Shown: positions 9,923-19,087 of the stretch, one piece after another | Numbering within the stretch: the first letter of the stretch is position 1 | Layout of the letters: each line of letters begins with the position of its first letter | NCBI GenBank assembly: GCA_033964015.1 | Contig: CM066925.1 | Span: 620,001-684,000 of the forward strand | DNA: 64,000 nt | Reading direction: 5' to 3' | Source of the DNA: Scolanthus callimorphus | Lineage: Eukaryota > Cnidaria > Anthozoa > Actiniaria > Edwardsiidae | Program-made: the position numbers and the translations under genes | The notes under the pieces: generated by a model | Seen by the model: the letters and a program-made list of their open reading frames with translations, nothing else | What the model was told of the DNA's origin: nothing | Database searches by the model: none

Positions 9923-12900
9923 CTAGACTTCGCTTGACCTTGACTGTATCGGGCCAAAATAATCGATCCCAACCGAGGAGAACGGGTTTGTGGACGATGT
10001 AACACGAGCTAACGGAAGAGGAGCCATCATCTGAGCACCAGGTCTGGCATTCCATCTCTTGCACTTGATACATCTGTTAAGAATCTTCTTCACAGCAGCT
10101 CCGCCTTTAATTATCCAGAATTGCTGCCTGATATTTGCTAAAACTTGATTGGCGCCTATGTGACCTATCTGGTGGTACTGACGTATGATGAGATCCGTCA
10201 CATGGTCTTTACTAGGAAGTATAACGGGGTGTTTCGCCTGGTAAGACATTTCAGTTGATCGATCGAGACGTCCTCCAACGTGAATGATGCCATCAGCTAC
10301 AAAGGGAAGTAGTCTCCGTAATGGACTTACATACTGAGCTCTGTTCAGTTGCTTTCGAGTATCTCGCTGTACTTTCCGTAATGGACGTTCATACTGTGCA
10401 CTCTTCGGTTGCTTTCGAGTGTCTCGCTGTAAAGTGCTAGTTACACTTGCTAGTATCTCCAACTCTCTTGAGAAGTGCTTGCCTTGAACGGTCTGGATGA
10501 TTACGCACTCTGCATTTCTTACTTCGGAGACCGCGAGCTGGCTTGTACTAACGTCCTCGCGGGATCTCTTTCCAGCTCGGTAGAGAAGGTAACACTTGTA
10601 TCTGAGAAGCCAGGCAACTGCTTTTTTTAGGCTGTACCATGACGACAATCGCTGGAAAAAGTCATACAGCAATGCGTCTTGAGCAGACGTCGTCGCTTGA
10701 ACGCTAGCAACTTGCTTCTCCTCATCTGTGGTTGGGCGCAGAACTGACTGTACTGGCCAGTTACATTCATCTTGATGAAGAAAGGCTGGACCATAGAGCC
10801 AGGTCTTTAACTTAGTATCTTGACATACGTAGATCCCTCTTGAAGCATAGTCAGCTGGATTCAGTTCTGAGTTTACATAACGCCATTGAGACGGTGAGGA
10901 TAACTCGTGGATAACAGCTAAGCGATTAGCAATAAACGTTGGAAATCTAGTGCTGGTGTTGCGAATGTACTGGAGTACAATAGTGGAATCTGTCCACATG
11001 ATGGTCTCGTGAATAGGTAGATCAAGCTCTTGGGTGATTTGCTTCTGAAGCTTTGCAGCAATCGTCGCAGCCACCAATTCCAGCTTCGGGACGGTAACGG
11101 TCTTAAGGGGAGCGACACGAGACTTACCAAGAAGGATGTTACAGGAGATTGTACCTTGATTATCGACTATACGCAGATATGACACCGCTCCATAACCCTC
11201 AGTAGAAGCGTCGGAAAAACAATGTAGTTGCGTGGAAACTGTATTCTCGAGACTCATCGACTTAACACACCGTGGAAGCGAAACACGATCTGACAGACCT
11301 CTCACAGATTTTGCCCATTCTTGCCATAACTGAATTTCGTCTGAGCTGATGACGTCATCCCAACCATATTCGCTCTTACACAAACGCTGTAGTAACATCT
11401 TTGCTGGGAGTATCAGGGGAGCGATGACACCAAGAGGATCGTATAGGGAAGAAACTACAGAGAGAATCCCTCTTCTTGTGTTGGCATTAATTTCCTTCAT
11501 AGACCGGAAGGAAAATGTGTCTTGTTCAACATTCCAGCACATCCCTAGGGCTCTGTCAACGGGTAGATCCTCAAGATCGAGATCTCGGTCTTTCATAGAT
11601 GGCGCACGCTCGTCATTGGGAATACTGGCCACCACTTCACGACTATTTGACATCCACTTCGTTAGATGAAAGCCTCCTCTAGCTAGCAAGGCGGTGAGCT
11701 GAGGGACGAATACCTTTGCTTCTTCTTCAGTAGCGACGCTTTTCAGACAATCATCCACATAGAAATTTCGACTTACAGCCTCGGATATTTGAACGGCGAA
11801 ATATGCTTTGTTGTCTTCCGCTGTTTTGCGGAGCGCAAAACTGGCGCAGCTAGGCGAGGACTTCGCTCCGAATAGATGTACATCCATCTTATAAACTTCT
11901 GGATCTCTCTTTAAGTCACCTTGTGGCCACCAGAGAAAACGTAGAGCATTTGTGTCATCAGGGGAAACGCGGACTTGATGGAACATTTTCTCGATATCAG
12001 CTGTGAGCGCGATTGTTTCTTGGCGGAAGCGCAATAGCACTCCGACAAGACTATTAGTGAGATCTGGCCCTTGCAGGAGTTGATCATTTAATGAGGTGTT
12101 CTTGTAGCGCGCAGCACAATCAAAGACAACACGACACTTGTTCGGTTTTTGGGCGTGAATAACTGGATGATGTGGGAGGTACCAGACTGGATAACTATCA
12201 AAAGAGATTCTCTCAGCATGTCCAAGCTGTATATACTCTTCTACGGTCTTGGTATATCTCTGATGGAGGACAGGGTCCCTTTCGAGTCTATGCTTTAAGT
12301 AGGACAGCCTCTTCTCTGCGATGACTCGGTTGTCTCGGAGACATAGCGGGTGGTACTTCCAGGGAAGAGAGAGCTGGTAGTGACCGTTCACTACGCACGC
12401 CGAGTTCTCCATTATGGTCAAAGCGCGCTTGTCTTCGATCGACATGTTTTCTCCTGACGATGGGGAATCAGTGAAGTCAGCGTTGTACATTCTTTTGATC
12501 TGGTGATACAACATTTCGCCTTCACAGGCAAAATTTGAACCTTCTTCCGCACTACGAGCTTGACCAAGCGGGCCAACAATCGTCCATCCCAGGATTGTTC
12601 TGGCAGCATAGGGTTGTTTACGTCGCCCTCTGCGCTCCTCGTATATCCAATGTGCCTCTGGAACATCATTGCCGATTAACAGCGTGATTTCTGCGTCGTC
12701 GATTGTGTGTAGTTCTACGTCATTCAGATGGGGCCATTCATCAAGATCTTCAGGAACTGCAATATGACGACTGGATACCGGAAGTCGTGGTACAGACCAA
12801 ACCTTGTCGAGGTAAACTGTTTCATCATTGGAGATAGATCGTACACGAAGCTGTACCTCTTCGCCTTTTCTCTGAGTCTTCTCAGCATTAAGGGTTGTCA

Positions 12901-13276
12901 GTTGGAAGGTTGTAGGACGACCAGTAATACCAAGCCTTTTGAGTAGACCTTCTGAACATAAGGTGGTATCGGAACCGTCGTCAAGGAAAGCATACGTTTG
13001 GACTTCAGCGGAGCCTTGGCTTGAGACGATGACCGGAATGATCCTGAGTCCGACTCTCGCTCTGTTAGAAGGGTGTGGATTATCTTCACTAACGTGGTGT
13101 CCTGAAGTGTCAGGAAGACTGGGTGATGCTGATGATGATGTCGTGCTCACCGGACCAGGGTGTGGTGTCACTAGTACACTTGATGATGGCAATTGTTCTT
13201 GAGACTGAGATTGTTCTGTGTGACTAGAAGGAGGGTGTAAAAGTGAATGATGTTTCCCAGAGCAGCCGCTGAACAA
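9923..13276 (-). CDS. pol: BEL/Pao Pol: protease, reverse transcriptase, RNase H, start of integrase
   Basis: This 1,117-codon frame begins inside the last zinc knuckle of Gag (GCSGKHHSLLH), so the first residue is not a true start. The A17-type aspartic protease shows LDDGSDTTL (98-106). Reverse transcriptase runs about 350-570, with TADIEKMFHQ (motif A) and NFYVDDC (catalytic YVDD at 506-509). RNase H shows Asp689 in FSDAST, Glu733 in KLELVAA and Asp763 in WTDSTIV. The His/Cys zinc-binding head of integrase lies near 1030-1072, and the first integrase Asp is at 1105 in GIDYFGP. The frame then shifts. It would be made as a Gag-Pol product in the cytoplasmic particle. The long uninterrupted frame supports recent insertion. 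Confidence 0.95.
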   Translation of the reverse strand: MFSGCSGKHHSLLHPPSSHTEQSQSQEQLPSSSVLVTPHPGPVSTTSSSASPSLPDTSGHHVSEDNPHPSNRARVGLRIIPVIVSSQGSAEVQTYAFLDDGSDTTLCSEGLLKRLGITGRPTTFQLTTLNAEKTQRKGEEVQLRVRSISNDETVYLDKVWSVPRLPVSSRHIAVPEDLDEWPHLNDVELHTIDDAEITLLIGNDVPEAHWIYEERRGRRKQPYAARTILGWTIVGPLGQARSAEEGSNFACEGEMLYHQIKRMYNADFTDSPSSGENMSIEDKRALTIMENSACVVNGHYQLSLPWKYHPLCLRDNRVIAEKRLSYLKHRLERDPVLHQRYTKTVEEYIQLGHAERISFDSYPVWYLPHHPVIHAQKPNKCRVVFDCAARYKNTSLNDQLLQGPDLTNSLVGVLLRFRQETIALTADIEKMFHQVRVSPDDTNALRFLWWPQGDLKRDPEVYKMDVHLFGAKSSPSCASFALRKTAEDNKAYFAVQISEAVSRNFYVDDCLKSVATEEEAKVFVPQLTALLARGGFHLTKWMSNSREVVASIPNDERAPSMKDRDLDLEDLPVDRALGMCWNVEQDTFSFRSMKEINANTRRGILSVVSSLYDPLGVIAPLILPAKMLLQRLCKSEYGWDDVISSDEIQLWQEWAKSVRGLSDRVSLPRCVKSMSLENTVSTQLHCFSDASTEGYGAVSYLRIVDNQGTISCNILLGKSRVAPLKTVTVPKLELVAATIAAKLQKQITQELDLPIHETIMWTDSTIVLQYIRNTSTRFPTFIANRLAVIHELSSPSQWRYVNSELNPADYASRGIYVCQDTKLKTWLYGPAFLHQDECNWPVQSVLRPTTDEEKQVASVQATTSAQDALLYDFFQRLSSWYSLKKAVAWLLRYKCYLLYRAGKRSREDVSTSQLAVSEVRNAECVIIQTVQGKHFSRELEILASVTSTLQRDTRKQPKSAQYERPLRKVQRDTRKQLNRAQYVSPLRRLLPFVADGIIHVGGRLDRSTEMSYQAKHPVILPSKDHVTDLIIRQYHQIGHIGANQVLANIRQQFWIIKGGAAVKKILNRCIKCKRWNARPGAQMMAPLPLARVTSSTNPFSSVGIDYFGPIQSRSSEV
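10311..10440 (-). repeat. In-frame 60-bp tandem duplication within pol
   Basis: Two 60-bp units (around 10321 and 10381) encode similar 20-residue blocks beginning QRDTRKQPKSAQYERPLRK and QRDTRKQLNRAQYVSPLRR. They lie between RNase H and the integrase zinc-binding head, so the duplication lengthens a linker without breaking the frame. Confidence 0.85.
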
Positions 13277-13501
13277 ACACGCTCTGTACGTCTTACATCG
13301 CCTCGAAACATGGTTCGATAATAAACAATTGTCACAAAGTTTAGTAGTTCTTACAAACGCAACCTCTCAGCATAAGTTTTATCTCGAAACTTAAAACACT
13401 TCACAAGTTCGTGTTTACCATCGCAAAACGTGCAGCGAAAGACTTTCGTTTTGACTTCCTGAGACTTACTAAAGCTACTGTCATTTGATGCTCCATCGCC
13501 T
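13277..13501 (-). pseudogene. gag: BEL/Pao Gag zinc-knuckle region, frame-broken
   Basis: Between the main gag frame and pol, minus-strand translation gives FRCTFCDGKHELVKCFKF in one frame and then KLCDNCLLSNHVSRRC in the pol frame. These are the paired CCHC-type knuckles typical of BEL/Pao Gag, which bind element RNA. One frame change lies at a TTTTT run near 13515 and another near 13375. A programmed frameshift at the gag-pol join is possible, but two shifts this close suggest damage or sequence error. Confidence 0.8.
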
Positions 13502-14881
13502 TTAGCTGTAAAAAGTGAATTTCGCATCAGAATGAGTTCCGCTATTCTTCTTTATGGCGGGCTTCGATAACTTAGTGTCTTCAGGTTTCGCGCCAACTAA
13601 CCGACCGAACTCTGTGTTAGCAACTCTTGCCTTTTTCTCTACAAAATTGGTCAGATCTAGGAAATTAGGTTCTAGCTTGAGCTCTAATAGCTTTCCCGAT
13701 TCATCGGCCCATTTCCCTTGTAAATACACAGGTAAACGTTTGACGATTTTTTTCATCGTGTCCATGCTATTAATATCTGCTCCATAGTGCATTTCCTTCG
13801 AGCTGATTTCGCAATTTCTCATGTCCCGAGCCAATTCTAAGAGCTTGTCCGATTCAGAAGGTTTTATTTGTGGACTTTTCACAGCTTTCTCGATAAAAGC
13901 GCGCACGCCCTCATGCCTCTGACCAAAATTTCTCTCCAAAATGTCTCGTGCAGTCAAATATCCATCGGATTCAGGTAGGATCACACAATTTTGGATTGCC
14001 TCCCTTGCCTTCCCAGTACAGTATTGGATAAGATATGATAGTCTTATGTTATTATCTGACGACATAGTTTCAACGTTAACTTCAAAATTCTTGATAAATC
14101 TCGGATAGTCCAAGGGATTACCATCAAAGTATACAAATTCCCTCTTAGGCATATCAAGCCTTTTTATCCCCTCTGCCAATTGTTTAAGCGCATCAGAATG
14201 TTCTTGGTCATTGTCATGATAAATGTTCCCATTGTCTATTCCCCCTTCAGCAGATTCATTAATACTAGACCGACGTGATCGTTTATCTGACCCCACTGGA
14301 TTACAAGACAAAGAAAGGAACTTTCTTACCGTTTCTCTTGAACTTTGTCTTTCAATACCTGAGAGAGAACAGCGTGAATCTTGCGACAACATCGCTTCCA
14401 TTTCAGCTTCTTCAGCCTTCAGTTGAGCTTGTATTATACCTTTCTTCATATCAAGTCTTGCCTTCCTTGCTTGGAGACGCGAATGATCCTCTGCCAGAGC
14501 TAGCTCCATTTCTTTTATTTCTTGCTCGGCTTTGATCCTTTTCAACTCCATCTTAGCCATAGCGTGATTGTAATGGGAGGACTTGGAAGATCTTGAAGCT
14601 ACAGACCGCTGGTGAGTATCTTGTGATATTTGGGTATCCTGTGGTGTTTGGGTATCCTGTGGTGATGTGGGTTCGGGCAACCCTTGGGTATCCTGTGGTG
14701 CTTGCGAAACTGGGAACTCTACCAACCCTTGGTCAGCCTGTGGTACTTGAACTGGCCGAGCTGTTAACCATCGTCCGTATTTTTCATCCAAAGCATTTAC
14801 TTTGTCCATAACTCGGTTATAATCCTCGGCGACTTGTCCACGATCAGCAGAGCCTGTACATGCTGATAATACTCCAAACAT
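13502..14881 (-). CDS. gag: BEL/Pao Gag, main part
   Basis: This is a 459-codon frame. The N-terminal third has Pro/Gln/Thr-rich repeats (units of SQDTQ, coded by near-tandem 15-bp repeats around 14610-14700). A long charged helix with KMELKRIKAEQEIKEMELAL follows. The C-terminal half carries the BEL/Pao capsid-like signature: FDGNPLDYPRFIKNFEVNV, IQYCTGKAREAIQ and LERNFGQRHEG. It forms the particle. It ends at a stop produced by a shift at a T run, and its N-terminus overlaps the shorter frame 14797-15066. Confidence 0.88.
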   Translation of the reverse strand: MFGVLSACTGSADRGQVAEDYNRVMDKVNALDEKYGRWLTARPVQVPQADQGLVEFPVSQAPQDTQGLPEPTSPQDTQTPQDTQISQDTHQRSVASRSSKSSHYNHAMAKMELKRIKAEQEIKEMELALAEDHSRLQARKARLDMKKGIIQAQLKAEEAEMEAMLSQDSRCSLSGIERQSSRETVRKFLSLSCNPVGSDKRSRRSSINESAEGGIDNGNIYHDNDQEHSDALKQLAEGIKRLDMPKREFVYFDGNPLDYPRFIKNFEVNVETMSSDNNIRLSYLIQYCTGKAREAIQNCVILPESDGYLTARDILERNFGQRHEGVRAFIEKAVKSPQIKPSESDKLLELARDMRNCEISSKEMHYGADINSMDTMKKIVKRLPVYLQGKWADESGKLLELKLEPNFLDLTNFVEKKARVANTEFGRLVGAKPEDTKLSKPAIKKNSGTHSDAKFTFYS

Positions 14882-15066
14882 TTACTCTTGTACTTGTCAC
14901 ACAACTTCTCCAGACGGGACTTTTGCCGAAGTACCTCTGACGTTGGCGATCCGTCCTTCTGTGACAATAACGGTTCCAGTTGCTTTATACATCTTGTAAT
15001 GTGCCCTTTAAAGGCAATCATAGACCCTTTCAAATCGGATCTTGACATCTCAAACTTGCCAGCCAA
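14797..15066 (-). CDS. gag: BEL/Pao Gag N-terminal segment in another frame
   Basis: The segment reads about 83 residues from the first ATG (near 15048), with SRSDLKGSMIAFKGHITRC and a helical, Lys-rich stretch. It starts about 40 bp inside the 5' LTR, where Gag should start. It overlaps the main gag frame by about 85 bp. The natural reading crosses from one to the other near 14840-14880, which means a single-base break. Position and composition support Gag; similarity at this end of the family is normally weak. Confidence 0.7.
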   Translation of the reverse strand: MAGKFEMSRSDLKGSMIAFKGHITRCIKQLEPLLSQKDGSPTSEVLRQKSRLEKLCDKYKSKCLEYYQHVQALLIVDKSPRIITELWTK

Positions 15067-15087
15067 TCTCTCTTACGTTAAGTACGA

Positions 15088-15521
15088 TGTAACCGTAAAG
15101 TTACGCGCAATAATCCGGTGTAAAACATTTATTACGGTACTGAAACAAATACAAGAATATACATTACTTTATACTGAAGGACTAAACAGATTAATTGAAA
15201 CTCGTAAATTACAAATCACAAAGTACTTTACCTTAACGGTGACACAACAAAGAGGAAAAAACTATTGCTGGCGGAAGCTCACTTGCAAACTTCAGCTCCT
15301 AAAACTACTAATTTAATTTATACGAAGTACAAGGGTTACTTACAACGATTTACATAAACTCTAAAATAGAACAATAGTTAAAAACAACATGCCTTGGCCA
15401 AGGACTAATGACTACAGAAACTATGTATAACACGTCAACACGGGACGATTAATAGATAGACAATTAGAACAATTTACAGTTAACGGACAAAACATCTAGC
15501 ATTTAATCATTGGTTCCTACA
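15088..15521 (-). repeat. 5' LTR of the BEL/Pao element
   Basis: This 434-bp LTR is abutted on the right by the TSD CTTAT (15522-15526). It should hold the element promoter, which would read leftward. Differences from the 3' LTR include GTAAAG for GTAACG, TTTACC for TTTGCC, one A fewer in a poly-A run, and ATCTAGC for ATCTTGC. Confidence 0.92.
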
Positions 15522-15561
15522 CTTATACTCGTATTTTCTTTACATTCTCTTTCTGTGACAG

Positions 15562-16373
15562 AAAACTATGGGACATTTCCTACCTGGCCACAATCCAGCT
15601 GTTATTGGACAGTTCGTTAAAGCAGGACAGATACAGTGTTTTGGCTGCAATGGATATGACTGGAATTATAGCAACACACACCATCCCTGGAGCATTGAGC
15701 ACCATTGACTTTAACTTTGTTATGAAGCATATGATCAGTCCTCATATTGGAAATTTTGCTCTTGGAGAACACAACTCAACAGTTGTTGTTGTATTGGACA
15801 ACTGTCGAATCCACGATTCTGATGAATTCATACAAATGATCCGAGACAGAGGGGGGATTGCAGTGTTGCTGCCGTAAGTACCATACCTACCCCTTTCAAA
15901 AACCTGCCAATCAAAAGTGTTTTAGAAAAAAGGTTATTTCAAACAACAGGGAATTAAGTGTTAAGTGTTTTAAACAGTTTTCTTTGTTGAGGCAATAAAA
16001 TGTTTCTGTTTTCAGTAAGTTTGGTAGACATTCATTTGTGGTATCTGTGCTCTCCAGTACTGTTTATATTAAATCACTCATTTTAAACAAAATACTTTTG
16101 TTCAATAGCCCATATTCATGTGACCTCAATCCCATTGAATGTGCATTTGGCTTGGCAAAGCAAATACTAAAAAGAAACAGACATCTGGCAGAAGCAGACC
16201 CAAAATACTGTCTTGCAAGTGCCTTGGAACAGGTAATAAGGGGTATTTTGTTTACTTCAGAGACGTGGGAAACTTTCATGAAAATTAAGCTATACACAAC
16301 AATAAAAAAAATAATTGAATTTGGTGTATTTGGTGTATTTTGTATTTACACCCTTTTTATTCTTATAATGTAG
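15562..16373 (+). pseudogene. DDE (IS630/Tc1-type) transposase relic with an intron
   Basis: An exon from an AG acceptor at 15561 reads DRYSVLAAMDMTG and then VVVVLDNCRIHDS, the second catalytic Asp block. It ends CTGCC|GTAAGT at 15873. Joining to an acceptor at 16108 (TTCAATAG) restores the frame across the family signature LLPPYSCDLNPIE, which holds the catalytic Glu (16109 onward). This intron call is strong because the splice re-creates the conserved motif exactly. The spacing from Asp to Glu is 34 residues by my count (DD34E). The exon runs on to a weak C-terminus. The upstream part, with the first Asp, is at 8208-8372, separated by the BEL/Pao insertion. Confidence 0.8.
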
Positions 16374-16892
16374 GACTTCACTAATGGGGCATGCATGGGC
16401 AGGAGAATGATAATGACATAAACCATACAATCAAAACAATTTACAGTAATTCATTGTACAGAAAGCTAGTACTAGAATGCAGACCTCTGAGCCCTGCCGT
16501 TTTGCCTTGGCTACATTTTGTTATGCGCGACTCCAGACTACACTTGTCAATTTTCTTTTGTTGTTTTAAAAAGTAATGGGAGAAAGTGCATTGAAACAAA
16601 TTATATGATGTTAATATTTATGTCTCATCGTTGGGTAAATAAAAACCCCATTTGCAGCAAATGGAATTTTATGCCTTTATCGGACAAATGCCGATTTATG
16701 GTTATATAATTAGTAATATCGGGATTTGCCCAGAAATGGCGCGAAAATAGGGTGAGTGAATTTCCCAATTTACTATCATTGAGACGAGACCCCCCCCCCC
16801 CCCCCCTCTAAGGGAGATATGCGAGTTCAAGTCAGCAGTGGCGCCTTTGCCCTGAATTTTGACGAGCATCGGAAAGTTTTTGTCAAGAGGAT
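16374..16892. other. No gene recognised; poly-C tract at about 16791-16806
   Basis: The stretch holds the 3' flank of the transposase relic and a C tract. An upstream boundary of the DIRS-type element could lie in the second half, but no terminal repeat was identified. Confidence 0.4.
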
Positions 16893-17270
16893 TTGGGGAT
16901 GGATGGCCCCTTTCCGAAAGTACTTATCCTAGGTCATTCCTTCGTTCGGCGTTTGGCTCGAGACTTGGAGGACGGGTTTGACGATCGGGCAAGGGCGAAT
17001 TTTGATATTGATAGAGCAAATATCCGTCTTCATGGCGTGGGAGGACGAACCGTCTCAAGGGTTAGGGAGCGAGATCTCAATGTAGCTCGGCGTTTTTTAC
17101 CTGACGTGGTGGTTTTGGAAATAGGGGCTAATGATTTGGCTTCCTTTGCACCGCAGACGGTCGGCTCGGAAATCGACGAATTGGTAGAGCTGTTACTGAA
17201 CCGTTTTTTAATTTCAGTTCGTTATGTCGTCGTTTGTTCCTCGACACTCCGAGCTATTAGTGATATACTG
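16893..17270 (+). pseudogene. SGNH-hydrolase-like domain fragment, truncated
   Basis: The frame reads VLILGHSFVRRL (block I, nucleophile Ser in GHS) and VVVLEIGANDLASF (block III, Asn in GAND), followed by RYVVVCS. It then runs into sequence with no further similarity. The catalytic Asp-x-x-His of block V is missing, so it cannot be an active esterase as written. SGNH-type domains are known as accessory domains in several retroelements, including some tyrosine-recombinase retrotransposons. Its place about 0.6 kb 5' of a DIRS-type gag on the same strand makes it a likely accessory domain or the remnant of an adjacent copy. Confidence 0.65.
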
Positions 17271-17360
17271 ATATGTATTTCAAGTGCAGTTATAAATTGG
17301 GTTATCTTGCTCCCTAACCTGCAACATTTCCACAGCTCCCCTTTTTGTATTGGTTGCTAG

Positions 17361-17885
17361 TGCGATTATGATTGTAACTGTAGTTCAATTTTCATTTTGT
17401 TGTTGTGATTTTGTGTTTGTGTATGTCAGCTGTTATTCCCTTCTGAATTGCTATGGTTAGTGTATCATATCATTAGCCAAAGTATCAAGGTGTATGCTGA
17501 GTGCAAAGTAGTGGCATGTTAAATTTTATTTAAAGTGCAGTTGTGGGAAGCATTTGTTGGCAGTGTTTCTACTTTTGTAGAATGCCTTATGGTTTAATGC
17601 CTACCTTGCACAAACACGATTCTTGCCTCTTCTTTATAGGAGATGGCAGTGGTAATAATAATAAAAATAATAAAAATTGGCTATTTCAGGGGCAGTTATG
17701 GGATTGACAGTTGTTGCCGGCAACACGTGTGTGTGTGTTAGCCAGTCATCCCTGCCCAATCTAAAATCTCATGGAGACAATCACATTTGAAATCCTTTTT
17801 TGTGTAAATAATTAATCGCTGTATTTAAAACCTATTTCCTTTCTGACCATACTTCATATGTTTCTTGCGTTGGAGATTTCTCAGC
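17361..17885. other. Spacer between SGNH fragment and gag
   Basis: AT-rich spacer with a short AATAATAAAA run near 17655 and a GT run near 17730. No coding signal is seen. Confidence 0.4.
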
Positions 17886-19087
17886 ATGCCAAGGAAAAGT
17901 ACCAGGGTAAAAAGACCCCGTGATGTTGGCTCAGTGATAACTTCCGGAGCTCGAAGGAAAAGGGCACGAGCCCATGTTACGGCGTCGAATCCAGTGGCAC
18001 CAGTTGATGATACCACTCTGGATGCAGCACCCAATGCAGAACCAAGTGCAGCACCCCATGATCGCCAGCAACTCATCAAAGATGTCACTGTAGCTGTTCT
18101 TTCAGCGTTGAGGGACCAAGGTCTACCTACCAATTCTGTTGAAGTGCCAGTTGCATGTCAAGTTGAGCCAACTTTGCAGGTGCAAGTGGCTGGTAGTTCA
18201 GAGCCAAGTACTTTTAGACCGGAAAGCCGGTTAAATGATAGTTTCAGAGAATCCAGTGCAGTCGCTGCTGTGCAGGCGTCAGTTGCAACTGTGCTTGATG
18301 ATCTTTCCGGAAAGCAAACACAGATGGAGCATGCATCTATGCCATCTGTGCCATCCACTGTGTTTGTTTCTCCTAGTGTTCCCTTGGGCTCCCGAGTATC
18401 AGAAAAACTGAAGCAAAAAATTTGGATCAATGAGTATATCGATTTGGGTTTGCTCCTTGTTACTCAGGTTCCACAGGCTGTTCAGTATCAGCTTAATGTT
18501 ACTGGCTTTCAAGGTGCTCCAGACAATCCTGCATTAGTATTTGAGGAAAGGACCAAACCCAAGCCGATTCGCTCGATCAAAGCATGGACAGCAGCTTTAG
18601 GATCTTTGTGTCTATATACACAGAGAAGTATCCGCAAGAAGCCCCAGCTCTGATGAAATACACAGACACTATTCATGATTTAGCTTTCAGAGGGGCAAAT
18701 TGGAAGTTGTATGATGAAAACTACCGATACCAGAGACAAACCCATGCTGCTACTCACCCTTGGGAGGCTATTCACTGGGAATTCTGGTTCCGTTGTCACC
18801 CATCCCATAATAATGTAATGCCCCAAGGGGTCAGTTTGGGGAGACCTCAACCAAAATATGGTGTCCCTAATGGGTGTTGCTTTAAGTTTCACAAAGGGAT
18901 GCCATGTGAGGGCAAATGCAATTACAGCCATATTTGCCCATCATGCAAAGGCTCCCATCCCATGTCCAAGTGTAATTTTCGTCCCTACAAATCAGGGAAA
19001 GGAAATTTGCCAGCTGGTCCCAGATTGTCGGCCAACAGTACTCCAGCTAGGGGTGACACAGCTGCCAACACCCGTCCGGGTAAATAG
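17886..19087 (+). CDS. DIRS-type Gag-like protein with zinc-finger C-terminus
   Basis: I choose the start MPRKSTRVKRPRD at 17886 because it opens a basic N-terminus directly after an AG-rich leader. The frame runs to about 18600, then continues in the overlapping frame 18584-19087, so one frameshift lies near 18590. The C-terminal part carries CCFKFHKGMPCEGKCNYSH and CPSCKGSHPMSKC, a Cys/His cluster that is a hallmark of DIRS-type Gag and likely binds RNA. Middle residues (for example EKLKQKIWINEYIDLGLLL) match the conserved central region of these proteins. It precedes RT-RNase H in the element. Confidence 0.8.

Larger units (their letters stand above)
8555..15521 (-). mobile_element. BEL/Pao LTR retrotransposon, nearly complete
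   Basis: The element is 6,967 bp on the minus strand, with two 434-bp LTRs (8555-8988 and 15088-15521). The LTRs end TG...CA and are flanked by the 5-bp duplication CTTAT at 8550-8554 and 15522-15526. Order from 5' to 3' is gag, zinc knuckles, protease, RT, RNase H, integrase, which is the BEL/Pao order. The LTRs differ at about five positions, two of them single-base length changes in homopolymers, so insertion is recent. Coding frames are nevertheless broken at about five places. No tRNA primer could be assigned to the sequence just inside the 5' LTR. Confidence 0.93.

Noticed and set aside
11349..13202. Plus-strand frames of 70-106 codons opposite pol
   Set aside because: They are antisense shadows of the intact 1,117-codon Pol frame.
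16893..17360. Stand-alone host GDSL/SGNH esterase gene
   Set aside because: The catalytic Asp-x-x-His block is missing, and it lies beside a DIRS-type gag on the same strand.
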